Program-made: the position numbers and the translations under genes
Notes under the pieces: generated by a model
Told to the model about the DNA's origin: nothing
The model's database searches: none
What the model saw: only the letters and a program-made list of their open reading frames with translations
Shown: piece by piece, positions 24,950-33,754 of the stretch
Layout: every line of letters starts with the position of its first letter
Numbering within the stretch: position 1 is the stretch's first letter
Source of the DNA: Sphingobacterium alimentarium
GTDB taxonomy: Bacteria > Bacteroidota > Bacteroidia > Sphingobacteriales > Sphingobacteriaceae
NCBI RefSeq assembly: GCF_004342685.1
Contig: NZ_SMBZ01000011.1
Coordinates: 1 to 64,000, forward strand
Direction: 5' to 3'
Length of the DNA stretch: 64,000 nt

Positions 24950-26512
24950 ATGGCAAAGGACAAAAAAGAAACTAAAACCGAGGTTCAATTACCAACTCCT
25001 GCATTACCTGCTATTGTGCAAGCTGTTGGGGCAATTGTAGCACCTACATATGCTACAGCACAAAAAGAATATGATGTAACGCAGCATGATATTTTTAATG
25101 AAGGCGAAGGGTTTAGACCTAAGAAGAAAGTAAGAACATTACGTAAAGATTCTGAAGGTAAACCAATTTTAGATAAAGCAGGAAAAAGGATTTACGATAC
25201 CAAAAGAATTGAGGTTAATAGAATCGGTGTACCTCTCCAGGAGTTGATCGTAAAACGTCGGGTGTCTTTTATGAATGTCTCTAAAATACAGCTCGAAGCT
25301 AATCCGAAAAATGATCAAGAGCAGCGCCTTTACGATATGGTAAAGAAAATGCGCGATGATAATAAGATCAGTTTCATTGAAAAAGAGATTGCGCGACGAA
25401 TGTTAAGTGAACTTCAGGTTGCCAAACTTTGGTATTCTGAACCAGTTGATCCAGGATACTGGGGAGAGATTGCTCCTAGAGGTAAATTCAAAATGCGTTG
25501 TAAGATATTGTCTCCCGATTTGGGAGATACTCTTTTACCTGTATTCGATGATTTTGGTAAGATGGTTTATTTCGGCCGTGTCTATGAATCATCAAGAAGC
25601 TTTACTGATTTAATTGCTGATCCTAATTTCTCAGGCCTTACAACTGATAAAGAGCAAAGATTTGATATCTATTCAGCGACTCATATCTATAAATTTAGGA
25701 AGGCCAGAGCAGGTGAGGATGTTGTATCAATTGCTAATAATAATGGATGGATAGTTGATTCTATATTATCACATTCCTACGGGAAAATTCCGGTTACTTA
25801 TTATTCAAAACCATTACCACCATGGGCGCCGGTTCAAGCGGCTATTGCACGTATTGAAACATTGATATCTAACGTAGGTGATACCAACGATTATCATGCG
25901 TCGCCGGTATTTGCGATGTTTGGTAAAGTTGGTGCAAAAATGCTTGAGAAAGGTGAGCAAGGCAAATCATTACAGATTGAGGGTGAAGGCGCGGATGCTC
26001 GCTATGTTACTTGGGAGCAAGCTACTGAGGCAGTAGAATTCGAATTAAATACATTGATGAATTTCATTTTCACTGCTACTCAAACTCCGCAAATGGCCAT
26101 GGAAGATTTAAAAGGTCTTGGCGCTTTATCCGGGGTTGCTTTTGATCGTGTGTTCATGGATGCACACTTAGCAGCACGTGATGAAATTGACGGTGAATAT
26201 GGAATGAGTACACAGCGCGACATCAATTTACAAATTGCATTTTGTGGTGCTATTGATACTTCGCTAATTCCTGCTACTAAGTCCTTATCTATTGGTTTTG
26301 ATATTCCGCTTTATCGTATTAATGATGATAGTGAGACCGTAGGTTTACTTCAAAAAGCTGCAGGAGGTGCAAAAGTTATTTCTCAAAAAACTGCTATTGA
26401 ATATTCTCCATTAACGAAGAATGCTGAGGATGAAATAAAACAGATTCAGGAAGAGGAAGTGGAACAAGCGAAACTGGAAGCGGCTAAGGTGAAGGAGGTT
26501 CAAAAAGAATAA
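24950..26512 (+). CDS. Portal protein
   Basis: 520 residues, right after terL. Features of the SPP1 gp6-like portal family: VKRRVSFMNVSKIQLEANP, PVTYYSKPLPPWAPVQAAIARIETLISNVGDTNDYHASP and the C-terminal TQTPQMAMEDLKGLGALSGVAF segment. The last 30 residues are charged and low in complexity. Forms the dodecameric DNA entry ring of the head. Confidence 0.88.
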   Translation: MAKDKKETKTEVQLPTPALPAIVQAVGAIVAPTYATAQKEYDVTQHDIFNEGEGFRPKKKVRTLRKDSEGKPILDKAGKRIYDTKRIEVNRIGVPLQELIVKRRVSFMNVSKIQLEANPKNDQEQRLYDMVKKMRDDNKISFIEKEIARRMLSELQVAKLWYSEPVDPGYWGEIAPRGKFKMRCKILSPDLGDTLLPVFDDFGKMVYFGRVYESSRSFTDLIADPNFSGLTTDKEQRFDIYSATHIYKFRKARAGEDVVSIANNNGWIVDSILSHSYGKIPVTYYSKPLPPWAPVQAAIARIETLISNVGDTNDYHASPVFAMFGKVGAKMLEKGEQGKSLQIEGEGADARYVTWEQATEAVEFELNTLMNFIFTATQTPQMAMEDLKGLGALSGVAFDRVFMDAHLAARDEIDGEYGMSTQRDINLQIAFCGAIDTSLIPATKSLSIGFDIPLYRINDDSETVGLLQKAAGGAKVISQKTAIEYSPLTKNAEDEIKQIQEEEVEQAKLEAAKVKEVQKE

Positions 26513-26650
26513 AAAAAATAGTCCCCCAGCATATTTAAATAGTTTCTGACACTATTGTTTGAAATGTATTAAATTATTTATATGAAAGATTATTATTAAA
26601 TTTACATTTGTGTTAGCTTATAAAAATTTGGATTAATATTGACAGTTTAA

Positions 26651-27070
26651 ATGGATAAAAATGAAAAGATAAGAACTAGCCCTTTCGATGCATCAAAACT
26701 TCAGATTAGAAATGATGAAATTTATGCATTTCAAAAAATTTATGGATTAACAAATGTTGAATTCAGAATATTAGAAACATCTGAATCAAAGTGGAAAGAA
26801 TGGCATAAAAGATTTTATCTTATTTTGATTGGTTTAATTCTAACTGTTGTGAGTAAGGGAGTGTTTTTCTTAATCAAATTCAATAATTCTAATTCAGAAG
26901 AAAGAGCAAGTTTAAATATTGATATTAATGCTTGGGAATTAATTTATTTAGGTATTGGTCTTTTTTTATCTGTAACATGCTATTTGTTATCTGAAAGTAA
27001 GTGGGCTAAAAATGAAAAGTCTGAATTAGTAAACAAAATTAAAGAACATTTTAAAAATGCAGGCAACTAA
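26651..27070 (+). CDS. Two-TM protein, first gene of accessory cassette A
   Basis: 139 residues with two membrane helices (about 56-78 and 98-117) and charged cytoplasmic ends. Very AT-rich (22 percent GC in one 60-base line I counted), unlike the flanking portal and scaffold genes, and interrupting the usual portal-scaffold order: a transferred accessory gene. Overlaps its partner by 14 bp. A second two-TM/soluble pair of similar build sits at 35594-36420. Function unknown; a membrane effector of an exclusion or defence pair is one possibility. Confidence 0.65.
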   Translation: MDKNEKIRTSPFDASKLQIRNDEIYAFQKIYGLTNVEFRILETSESKWKEWHKRFYLILIGLILTVVSKGVFFLIKFNNSNSEERASLNIDINAWELIYLGIGLFLSVTCYLLSESKWAKNEKSELVNKIKEHFKNAGN

Positions 27071-27500
27071 AACACAAATAGAAAATTATCCAATTATTTA
27101 TTTTTGTAGTAATAAGTTGATTGAGGTAAATAACATTATTAATGATAATGGGATATTCCCTATCGAAATAAAAAAGGATCAAAATCACAAACCTCTAATA
27201 TCTTTAACTATTAATCATAAAGGTGAACCAATTACGGTTGTGAAAAATAATAAAATTCTATATTCTGGTTTTAGTGTCAATAAATATTTGAATGATAGCA
27301 AAATTGAGGTGCTATTTAGTAATGTAGAAGGAAAATATATTATCATGGAATTAATTATTGAGGGAGACATTCCTCATATAAATAAATTTGATTTAAAACC
27401 TTTAGGCTATAATATTTATGGTGATGAAAATGGTTTGAATATAGGGGAAATGACTCTTGCAAATAATTCATTCCAATCTAATACATTTATAAATATTTAA
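27057..27500 (+). CDS. Soluble partner protein, cassette A
   Basis: 147 residues, beta-rich, Asn/Ile-rich, no family recognised. Its C-terminus (FDLKPLGYNIYGDENGLNIGEMTLANNSFQSNTFINI) aligns with that of the 35974 protein (IDLRPIGLDIVGDSQKLKIAGNTLSGNTFSGAQYLIG), so the two are paralogues. The N-terminal part also shares an IIxCSNKxIExxxxI pattern. Followed by a terminator, so the cassette is a self-contained unit. Confidence 0.65.
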   Translation: MQATKTQIENYPIIYFCSNKLIEVNNIINDNGIFPIEIKKDQNHKPLISLTINHKGEPITVVKNNKILYSGFSVNKYLNDSKIEVLFSNVEGKYIIMELIIEGDIPHINKFDLKPLGYNIYGDENGLNIGEMTLANNSFQSNTFINI

Positions 27501-27529
27501 TTTAAAATTTATGTAAATAATATTTCTAT

Positions 27530-27558
27530 AAGCCACAAATATTTTTTGTGGCTTATTT
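27530..27558 (+). terminator. Terminator closing cassette A
   Basis: AAGCCACAA / TTGTGGCTT with 7-nt loop followed by ATTTCTTTC, just after the cassette stop codon. Confidence 0.75.
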
Positions 27559-27602
27559 CTTTCTGTAATCTCCCAAATTACAAAATACACTGTGTTTAAT
27601 TG

Positions 27603-27620
27603 GTAATCTAATTGGATTAC
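27603..27620 (+). promoter_or_regulatory. Palindrome site 4, before the scaffold/capsid genes
   Basis: GTAATCTAATTGGATTAC, 18 bp. The -33 position (ATTG) is present but the expected -7 place reads GTATTAAC, which is not a good TAnnTTTG box. A small hairpin CGGA/TCCG (loop TTAGCTC) lies downstream before the start at 27696. It may be a regulator-dependent promoter. Confidence 0.5.
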
Positions 27621-27695
27621 TTTTGATTTTAAAAGTATTAACCGAGGATGGCACGGATTAGCTCTCCGGACTGCACTCTATTAAACACAAATCAA

Positions 27696-28400
27696 ATGTC
27701 ATTAAAATCAAAAATCATTTCCAAATTGAAAGAGAAAGCAACCGCTTTGGGTGTCAATCTTTCTAATGTACGAATCAACGGACTAGCGGACAAGTTAGAT
27801 AGCTTAATAACTAATGAGGACGATATCGACGGTGAAATCGACAAACTAGATCAAGTATTAGGCTTCAAAGAATTGGCAGCATTGGATGATGCTAAGCGAA
27901 ATGCTGATAAAAGAGCAGCAGAGGAAGAGGATAAAGACAAAGATCCTGAGAAAAAAGATCCTGTTGAACCAGAGAAGCAAGACCCAGAGAAAAAGGACGA
28001 AGCGCCAGCTTGGTTTAAACAACATGTAGAGAATCAAAATAAAGTTATTGAGACTTTGACAACTACTGTTGCTAATCTTCAAAAAGGCAATACCATCCAA
28101 ACGCGTCGCCAACAACTTGAAGCCAAATTAAAAGACGCTCCTGAAAAATTCAAGCAAAGAACTCTTCGTGATTTCGATAGACTAAAAATTGATAGTGATG
28201 ATGACTTCACTAGTTATTTAGCGGATGTTGAGCAAGATGTTGCTGATGAAGTTCAGGCGCAAAGTGATGCTGGTTTAGGAAATGATTCTCCTGTAAGAGG
28301 AGCTAGTGGCGGGAAATTGAAGGATGACGAGGTGTCTCCTGCAATGAAAGAAATTGTTGAACAGCGTAAAGCAGAGGCGGCAGCCAAAGCTGGAGCATAA
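27696..28400 (+). CDS. Head scaffold-like protein
   Basis: 234 residues started at the ATG at 27696; sixteen earlier in-frame codons (from 27648) lie in the leader and read as non-coding. Charged, highly helical, with a Glu/Lys/Pro-rich linker (about 75-115) and a C-terminal helical basic end, as expected of a scaffolding protein between portal and capsid genes. Confidence 0.65.
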   Translation: MSLKSKIISKLKEKATALGVNLSNVRINGLADKLDSLITNEDDIDGEIDKLDQVLGFKELAALDDAKRNADKRAAEEEDKDKDPEKKDPVEPEKQDPEKKDEAPAWFKQHVENQNKVIETLTTTVANLQKGNTIQTRRQQLEAKLKDAPEKFKQRTLRDFDRLKIDSDDDFTSYLADVEQDVADEVQAQSDAGLGNDSPVRGASGGKLKDDEVSPAMKEIVEQRKAEAAAKAGA

Positions 28401-28412
28401 AAAAATCTTTAA

Positions 28413-28787
28413 ATGGGATTGAAAGGTGTAAAAAGATCAGGTACTCAAGGTTTTCAAAAAGTTGTTTTTGAAAACGTTGTAGATACTCTTCCTGGTGGTT
28501 TGATCCTGGATGTTGATAAAACGGATTATCCTGATGGATATGTGCCTGAAGGTTCTTTGGTTGGTAGAGATGCCGCCACGGGAGTAGGAGAAGTTTTATC
28601 TGTAACAGATGGAGCAATCAAGCCAATTGGATTAACCCACAGACCATCTGAAGTTTCAGATGGTGGTAATACTTACGCCAATGGTGTAGTAATTAGTGGA
28701 ACAGTGAGAATTAAAGCATTGCCAACAGCACTACAAGCAATTGTAAATGATTTACGTACGGCTTTGCCAAGAATCACTTTTGTTTAA
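28413..28787 (+). CDS. Head decoration/stabilisation-like protein
   Basis: 124 residues, beta-rich (DATTGVGEVLSVTDGAIKPIGLTHRPSEV...GVVISGTVRIKALPT). Its position just before the major capsid gene and its Gly-rich beta pattern suggest a head decoration protein. Confidence 0.6.
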   Translation: MGLKGVKRSGTQGFQKVVFENVVDTLPGGLILDVDKTDYPDGYVPEGSLVGRDAATGVGEVLSVTDGAIKPIGLTHRPSEVSDGGNTYANGVVISGTVRIKALPTALQAIVNDLRTALPRITFV

Positions 28788-28821
28788 TAACAGAATTTTT
28801 AATTAAACATAATCATATACA

Positions 28822-29928
28822 ATGATAAATGTACAAGAATTAGTGCCGGAATTCCGTAGAGCAGACGCACAGGCTTATGTTGAAACGTATCCATTCGATA
28901 CACTTCAATATCAAGGTGCATTTCCTTTGCAATTTCAGCCTACTTTAAAATGGTTCGCTATTGAGGCTCAATTTGGTGCTAAAGTAATGGCGTCGGTTGT
29001 GGATTTCAACAGTCGCGCGCCTAGATTTGGACGTAACCTTCCAACAAAAATAGAAGGTGATATTCCAAAGCTTGAGATTGCACGTGATAAAGTTGAAACA
29101 GACTTTATTACTCTTATGGACCTTCAAGATGCTGTTCGAAGATTACCTGCAGGTGCTACTCGTAGAGAAGCGGCTCAGCGTGTTATGGATTGGCATTATG
29201 AAGATCAAGTTTTCGCTCGTAATGGTGTTGAAGCTCGTCTGGAATGGTTGTCGAAAAGAATTGCATCAACTGGTGGTTACAAATTAACTCAGATAAATAA
29301 CGAGCAAGGTATTCAATCTACTGTTGATATTGATTTTGCTATTCCAACTTCTAATAAAGTAAATGCTGATAAGGATTGGAGCGATCCTTCTGCTGATATC
29401 ATCGGTGATATCAAGAAAATCAAACGCATGGCCAAGCTTGCTAATCTACCTATGCCAAAATTCATGTGGTGTGAAGAGGAAACTATTCAGCAAGTAGCTC
29501 AAAATGCAGGCGTTCAAAAATTCGCTGCTACTTATGTTGCAAATGCTTTGGGATTACAGCAAGAACCAGGTTTAGTTGAAATCAATAGAGCTTTAAGTTC
29601 TAAAGGTTTGCCAATTTTCAAGGTTTGGGAATCAGTAATGATTCAAGAATCTAAAAGCGGGGATCAAACTGTCGTTTCAGGTTGGGAACCAGGTGTAGTT
29701 ACTTTCTCAGTAACTGAGCAGTTGGGTAATACACAACATACTACTTCAGCAGATGAGTATGTTACAGCAGGTGTAGCTCAAAAAACTAAATCAGGGATTG
29801 TACTTATCAAAACTTGGGGTATTGAAGATCCTATCACTGTAGTGACTAAAGGAACTGCATACACTACTCCGGTATTGAATAATGCAAAATCTATTTATTT
29901 ACTAAAAACTATCTTACCAGGTGGCTAA
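28822..29928 (+). CDS. Major capsid protein
   Basis: 368 residues. Pattern of the capsid E/HK97-fold group: LQYQGAFPLQFQPTLKWFAIEAQFGAKVMASVVDFNSRAPRFGR, then an E-loop/P-domain region and a C-terminal GIEDPITVVTKGTAYTTPVLNNAKSIYLL. Position after scaffold and decoration genes fits. Confidence 0.85.
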   Translation: MINVQELVPEFRRADAQAYVETYPFDTLQYQGAFPLQFQPTLKWFAIEAQFGAKVMASVVDFNSRAPRFGRNLPTKIEGDIPKLEIARDKVETDFITLMDLQDAVRRLPAGATRREAAQRVMDWHYEDQVFARNGVEARLEWLSKRIASTGGYKLTQINNEQGIQSTVDIDFAIPTSNKVNADKDWSDPSADIIGDIKKIKRMAKLANLPMPKFMWCEEETIQQVAQNAGVQKFAATYVANALGLQQEPGLVEINRALSSKGLPIFKVWESVMIQESKSGDQTVVSGWEPGVVTFSVTEQLGNTQHTTSADEYVTAGVAQKTKSGIVLIKTWGIEDPITVVTKGTAYTTPVLNNAKSIYLLKTILPGG

Positions 29929-30361
29929 CGAAAATAAAGACGGGAAAGCTGGAGAAACAACTCCAGCTACTCCTTCTAAAGTAGAAGGAACTCAAGAAAC
30001 CAAAAAGGCTGATTCAGTGAATCAAGAAGAAGTTAATACTTCTTTAGCTGCAAAAGATGCTGAGATTGAAAAATTGAAAGCTGAGCATCAAGAATTCAAG
30101 GATAAACTCAAGCCTGAAATCGAAAAGATTACAGAAGAAAATAAAGCCTTGAAAGCTGAGAATACTAAGCTTAAAGCGGCTTTGGATAAGGCTACAGCTA
30201 AATCGAAAGCGAAAAAAGGTGATCCAAAATACATTGTAATCAATGCATTTAGAGGTACAAAAGATGGTGAAGGAATCTTTGAATTAGAATCAGATGTTTC
30301 TCATTTAGATTCTGACCGTTTGGATAGCCTTATTGAACGTGGATTAGTAAAGAAAGTATAA
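29921..30361 (+). CDS. Head-associated coiled-coil protein
   Basis: 146 residues from a GTG start that overlaps the capsid stop by 8 bp. Residues about 40-105 form a Lys/Glu/Ala coiled coil; the last 45 residues (DPKYIVINAFRGTKDGEGIFELESDVSHLDSDRLDSLIERGLVKKV) form a small compact domain seen in head-completion region proteins. Exact role unknown. Confidence 0.6.
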   Translation: MANENKDGKAGETTPATPSKVEGTQETKKADSVNQEEVNTSLAAKDAEIEKLKAEHQEFKDKLKPEIEKITEENKALKAENTKLKAALDKATAKSKAKKGDPKYIVINAFRGTKDGEGIFELESDVSHLDSDRLDSLIERGLVKKV

Positions 30362-30362
30362 C

Positions 30363-30695
30363 ATGACTAATAGAGAAGCGCTGCTAAGTGGGATAAATGA
30401 TATCCCTGTAAAAGATATTTCGGTTACGAAGGTGTTGTTGGATCAGGATTTAAATCCTGATGGTGAGTATCAACCGAAGGATATCGATAATAGGAGAGGT
30501 GTAGATTTGGCATTAGCAGCGCTGATCTTAGTTATATCACTTTCTAATAAATCCATTAAGGAATTAGACTTCCAAATTACTCAGCATGATATTGATCAGC
30601 TCCTTATTCTTCGTAATGGTATTTTAAGAAAATGGAATGTCGATGATGAGATGGAAGAGTCAGCAACAATTACTGATATCTCTGATTTATGGTAA
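30363..30695 (+). CDS. Head-tail connector-like protein
   Basis: 110 residues, helical, in the place of the gp6-type adaptor: after the capsid and before head-closure and tail-completion genes. Identification is by gene order and size. Confidence 0.5.
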   Translation: MTNREALLSGINDIPVKDISVTKVLLDQDLNPDGEYQPKDIDNRRGVDLALAALILVISLSNKSIKELDFQITQHDIDQLLILRNGILRKWNVDDEMEESATITDISDLW

Positions 30696-30973
30696 ATGAT
30701 TTAATATATCCGGATACACTTGTCTATGAAGGACCAGAAGGTAATGTAGAAGTTCAATGCAGGTTTAGGCCTGTAAAGAATAACACATTCCGTAAAAAGC
30801 AAGATGGTACTGATGTTCAAGTTTCTCATGACATCGCTTTTCCCGTAGGTACTCCTTCTATACTTTTAGGAACTGTGTTTAATGCCATAAATGAGCGAGG
30901 TGAAATATTTATTTACGAGCAGGAATTGCTGTCATTTCATGTAGGCAAATTTCACTGTTTAGGTAGTTGCTAA
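30689..30973 (+). CDS. Head closure-like protein
   Basis: 94 residues, beta-rich (DTLVYEGPEGNVEVQCRFRPVKNNTF...DVQVSHDIAFPVGTPSILLGTVF), the pattern of small head-closure proteins. Overlaps the previous gene by 7 bp. Confidence 0.5.
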   Translation: MVNDLIYPDTLVYEGPEGNVEVQCRFRPVKNNTFRKKQDGTDVQVSHDIAFPVGTPSILLGTVFNAINERGEIFIYEQELLSFHVGKFHCLGSC

Positions 30974-30974
30974 T

Positions 30975-31427
30975 ATGAAATTCGGATTCGAGATTACAAC
31001 TGACATGAAAGCTCTGAGTAGAGAGATTGAAAAGGAAATTGAAAAAGAAGCTTTAACGCTATTAATAGATGCTATTGAAACATCTGTTGAGCGTGTAAGA
31101 AAAAAGCAGTTAAATCAACCATATCAAGATCATACAGGCAATCTTCTAAGCTCTACTGGATTTATCATTTATAAAGATGGAAAAGTAGTGCATAAGAATT
31201 TTAAAGAGAGTCCTATTGGAACAGATAAAGCAACAGGTTTAGAGGAAGGGTTGAAAGCTGCATTGTCGGAGTTAAGAGAATCCACCGGATGGGGTGTTGT
31301 TATGGTTGCTGGAATGGATTATGCGAGTTGGGTGGAAGGCAAGAGCTATACAGTGATTCTTGATGCTACAACCGACATAGACGACTTCATTACTGAATCA
31401 TTTAGAAAATTTGGAATTATTGAATAA
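30975..31427 (+). CDS. HK97 gp10-like tail completion protein
   Basis: 150 residues. N-terminal helix, then RKKQLNQPYQDHTGNLLSSTGFIIYKDGK and a C-terminal GMDYASWVEGKSYTVI, the DxTGxLxxS and YxxWVE signatures of gp10/neck-type proteins. Confidence 0.65.
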   Translation: MKFGFEITTDMKALSREIEKEIEKEALTLLIDAIETSVERVRKKQLNQPYQDHTGNLLSSTGFIIYKDGKVVHKNFKESPIGTDKATGLEEGLKAALSELRESTGWGVVMVAGMDYASWVEGKSYTVILDATTDIDDFITESFRKFGIIE

Positions 31428-31870
31428 TGAGTAAGATTTTAAAAACGGCAATTGAGTCAGTAAATGATGTAAAGTCATTGCTAGATCAAGCGGATGTTTC
31501 TTCGAATGTTGGGCTTACTGGTGAGATTAGATTAATCAATCTAAAGCTTAATTCAACATTGGAAGATGTTGTTGTTTTCTGCAACGGGTCAGGTTCAAGT
31601 CAAATCACCGAGAATATTATTCATATAAATATTCACGTTCCTAATTTAAAAAATCAGCCATCTGGAGTACCAAATAGTGCCGATAACACGCAGCCTAATG
31701 TTGCTCGTATGGAGGAGATCGGAAAGGCTATTATGAATGTTGTTGATGACTATCGAGGATACGATTTCTTTATAAAGCTTGAGAATTCAGGTGAAGTTAT
31801 TCCTAATGGAAGTAAGTGGTATTACAATGTTGTACTACGCTATTACTATTTACGTAGAGATCAAAATTAA
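31427..31870 (+). CDS. Tail terminator-like protein
   Basis: 147 residues in the tail-terminator slot, one-base overlap with the previous gene. Mixed alpha/beta with a terminal WYYNVVLRYYYLRRDQ strand. Assigned by order. Confidence 0.55.
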   Translation: MSKILKTAIESVNDVKSLLDQADVSSNVGLTGEIRLINLKLNSTLEDVVVFCNGSGSSQITENIIHINIHVPNLKNQPSGVPNSADNTQPNVARMEEIGKAIMNVVDDYRGYDFFIKLENSGEVIPNGSKWYYNVVLRYYYLRRDQN

Positions 31871-31909
31871 CAGAATAATTAACGGTCCAAGGACCACAAT
31901 AAAAATATT

Positions 31910-32446
31910 ATGTCAGCAGTTACAGGCGTAGAAAGTTTAGAGTTTGCTCCGATGGGTGCGAACGGAGCGATCCCAACTACTGGTTGGGTAAAAATAAAAG
32001 ACATCGAGGATGGTGGTATTACCATGAACATCCCAGAGCTTACTACTATTGATGTTCGCGTTGAAGATGTTACCGGTATTCGTTTTGTCCTTCCAGGGGA
32101 TGAAGAGCCAGCAACAATTTCAGGAGCATCATTAGATTTATCCGTTGATAATGCGAATTTATTATTCAATGGGCAAGTAACTACAGATGCAACTGAATTC
32201 AGTGCTTTAGGTCGCAAAATTCATTATTTGGCGGTCAGATTGACATCTAAGCCTTTTCAAGGGAAACAGTTTCAATTTGTTGCACCTGCATTAGCTATGT
32301 CGGCTGGTTTTAAAAATAACCTTGGTCGTGCAGGTTTTTTAGCATTAAGCTTTAGTGGCAAAACTACAACTCCAGTAAATGCAGCTGGAGCTCAAGTTTC
32401 ACCTTGGGGCTATAAATTCATTGATGCTGTTCTCCCAGAAGGATAG
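31910..32446 (+). CDS. Major tail tube protein
   Basis: 178 residues, beta-rich: SLEFAPMGANGAIPTTGWVKIKDIEDGGITMNIPELTTIDVRVEDVTG... fits the tail tube fold, upstream of the tail chaperone pair. Confidence 0.7.
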   Translation: MSAVTGVESLEFAPMGANGAIPTTGWVKIKDIEDGGITMNIPELTTIDVRVEDVTGIRFVLPGDEEPATISGASLDLSVDNANLLFNGQVTTDATEFSALGRKIHYLAVRLTSKPFQGKQFQFVAPALAMSAGFKNNLGRAGFLALSFSGKTTTPVNAAGAQVSPWGYKFIDAVLPEG

Positions 32447-32480
32447 TGAGATTGAGATTAGATTTATAAATACTAAGCCT

Positions 32481-32515
32481 GAAAGCCGAGGTTAGGCGGT
32501 GAGTAGGGCTTTTTA
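32481..32515 (+). terminator. Hairpin with T-run after the tail tube gene
   Basis: AGCCT/GGGCT base, inner GCC/GGC, followed by TTTTTAAT, between the tail tube and tail chaperone genes. It resembles the rod of the leader RNAs, but no upstream hairpin with a complementary loop was found. Partial readthrough would set tube-to-chaperone ratio. Confidence 0.55.
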
Positions 32516-32527
32516 ATCCTAGCCCAA

Positions 32528-33043
32528 ATGAATACAAACACGATATCCAATAACCCTATTGGAAAGGAAATGGCTGATGCTATTTCGGATAAAACCACAT
32601 TCTTTAAAAAGGTAAAAGTTAACTATCCTTATTGGTGGCAAAGAGTCTTTGCTTTTCTTTGTATTCTTCCTAGAACCAAAAGCATTATTCTTTCTGAGTT
32701 ACATCCAGCAACAGTTTATCGGTTGCTTTCGGTTCTAATTGATTTGAGGGTGAAAGGTGATGAAGGGGATACGGAGGAATTATCTTTCTATAAAATCATC
32801 CAGAGCAATCTTCCGTTATTAACTGATTACATCGCCATTGCATTAAATAATAGGGTAGAAGAGCCACCAAAATGGCTATATCAAGCTATTAATTACCAAC
32901 TATCACCAAAAGATTTAGAATACCTTGTAAATGACATCTACCGGAGGTTAGATGTAGAAACTTTTTTCGGCATCTTGGCATCACTTCGAAAAGTACAGGA
33001 AATAGGAGCTACCCTGGATCCAGAAGTCCATACGCATTCATAG
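32528..33043 (+). CDS. Tail assembly chaperone (short form)
   Basis: 171 residues ending DPEVHTHS, helical. Sits between the tail tube and tape measure, the place of lambda G. A -1 shift at 32962-32968 would extend it to 33252 (see the frameshift feature). Chaperones of this kind coat the tape measure during tail assembly. Confidence 0.75.
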   Translation: MNTNTISNNPIGKEMADAISDKTTFFKKVKVNYPYWWQRVFAFLCILPRTKSIILSELHPATVYRLLSVLIDLRVKGDEGDTEELSFYKIIQSNLPLLTDYIAIALNNRVEEPPKWLYQAINYQLSPKDLEYLVNDIYRRLDVETFFGILASLRKVQEIGATLDPEVHTHS

Positions 33044-33252
33044 GTAATGCATGTAAATATTACGGTTGGGATGAACAGGCTGTAAAATGGAAAATATCTT
33101 GGAGAAATTTAATAATGTATAATTCTGTCATTCCTGATATCGATTCTTCAGATGATGCTGGAAATGACGGAAGTTCAAATTCTAAAAAAGTAAACGGCTC
33201 AATTTCCTTGTTTGACATCGGCGAAAGATTAGCAGCAGGAAAGGGAGTTTAA
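32962..33252 (+). CDS. -1 frameshift extension of the tail chaperone (GT-type)
   Basis: The heptamer T TTT TTC (32962-32968) is in the right phase. The -1 frame opens after a TGA at about 32931 and stays open through the slip to TAA at 33250-33252. The extension contains YYGWDEQAVKWKISWRNLIMYNSVIP, the Trp-rich T-type pattern. No start codon would otherwise express it. Product of about 240 residues expected. Confidence 0.65.
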   Translation, partial: FFRHLGITSKSTGNRSYPGSRSPYAFIGNACKYYGWDEQAVKWKISWRNLIMYNSVIPDIDSSDDAGNDGSSNSKKVNGSISLFDIGERLAAGKGV

Positions 33253-33258
33253 AATATT

Positions 33259-33753
33259 ATGAAAGGCTGGGGCACGGCATTACTCAAAGATTTGAAATCT
33301 CGCGGTTACGTAGATATTAATGGCGTGCTCTTTCCACCTTCATCTAAAGAAGCTAAATCTATTATATCTAAACCAAAGAAGCGTACCAAAACGCTTAAAA
33401 CAGGTGACACCGACGATACTCGTAATATCAAAAACAAATTAAAATATTGCGATTCATTTATTCAATTTATAAAGCAGGAACTAGGTATTGAATTATGGCC
33501 GGAATTCTATTTTTGCACCGAGCGACAATTTCGAATAGATTACGCTATTCCGCAATACAAAATTGCCATTGAACAGGAGGGAGGTATTTATATGAAAGGC
33601 AATAGTGGCCATTCCTCTGGTACCGGAATAGCACGCGATATGGAAAAGAATAACCTTCTAGTTTCTAAAGGATGGAAGCTTATAAGAAGGCAGCCAAATG
33701 AGATGCTGACTTTGGATACAATTGAGCTTATTAGGCCCTTGATAGACTTATGA
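33259..33753 (+). CDS. PD-(D/E)XK-like phage endonuclease
   Basis: 164 residues. C-terminal half RQFRIDYAIPQYKIAIEQEGGIYMKGNSGHSSGTGIARDMEKNNLLVSKGWKLIRRQPNEM shows the FRxDYA...KIAIEQEGG (D...ExK-type) site and the GWKLIR strand of this nuclease fold. Basic N-terminus. Encoded among tail genes; may be a homing-like or DNA-processing nuclease. Confidence 0.7.
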   Translation: MKGWGTALLKDLKSRGYVDINGVLFPPSSKEAKSIISKPKKRTKTLKTGDTDDTRNIKNKLKYCDSFIQFIKQELGIELWPEFYFCTERQFRIDYAIPQYKIAIEQEGGIYMKGNSGHSSGTGIARDMEKNNLLVSKGWKLIRRQPNEMLTLDTIELIRPLIDL

Positions 33754-33754
33754 T

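Noticed and set aside
32445-32515. Hairpin after the tail tube gene as a fourth kissing-loop leader
   Set aside because: No upstream hairpin with a loop complementary to GAGGTTA was found; treated as an ordinary terminator.
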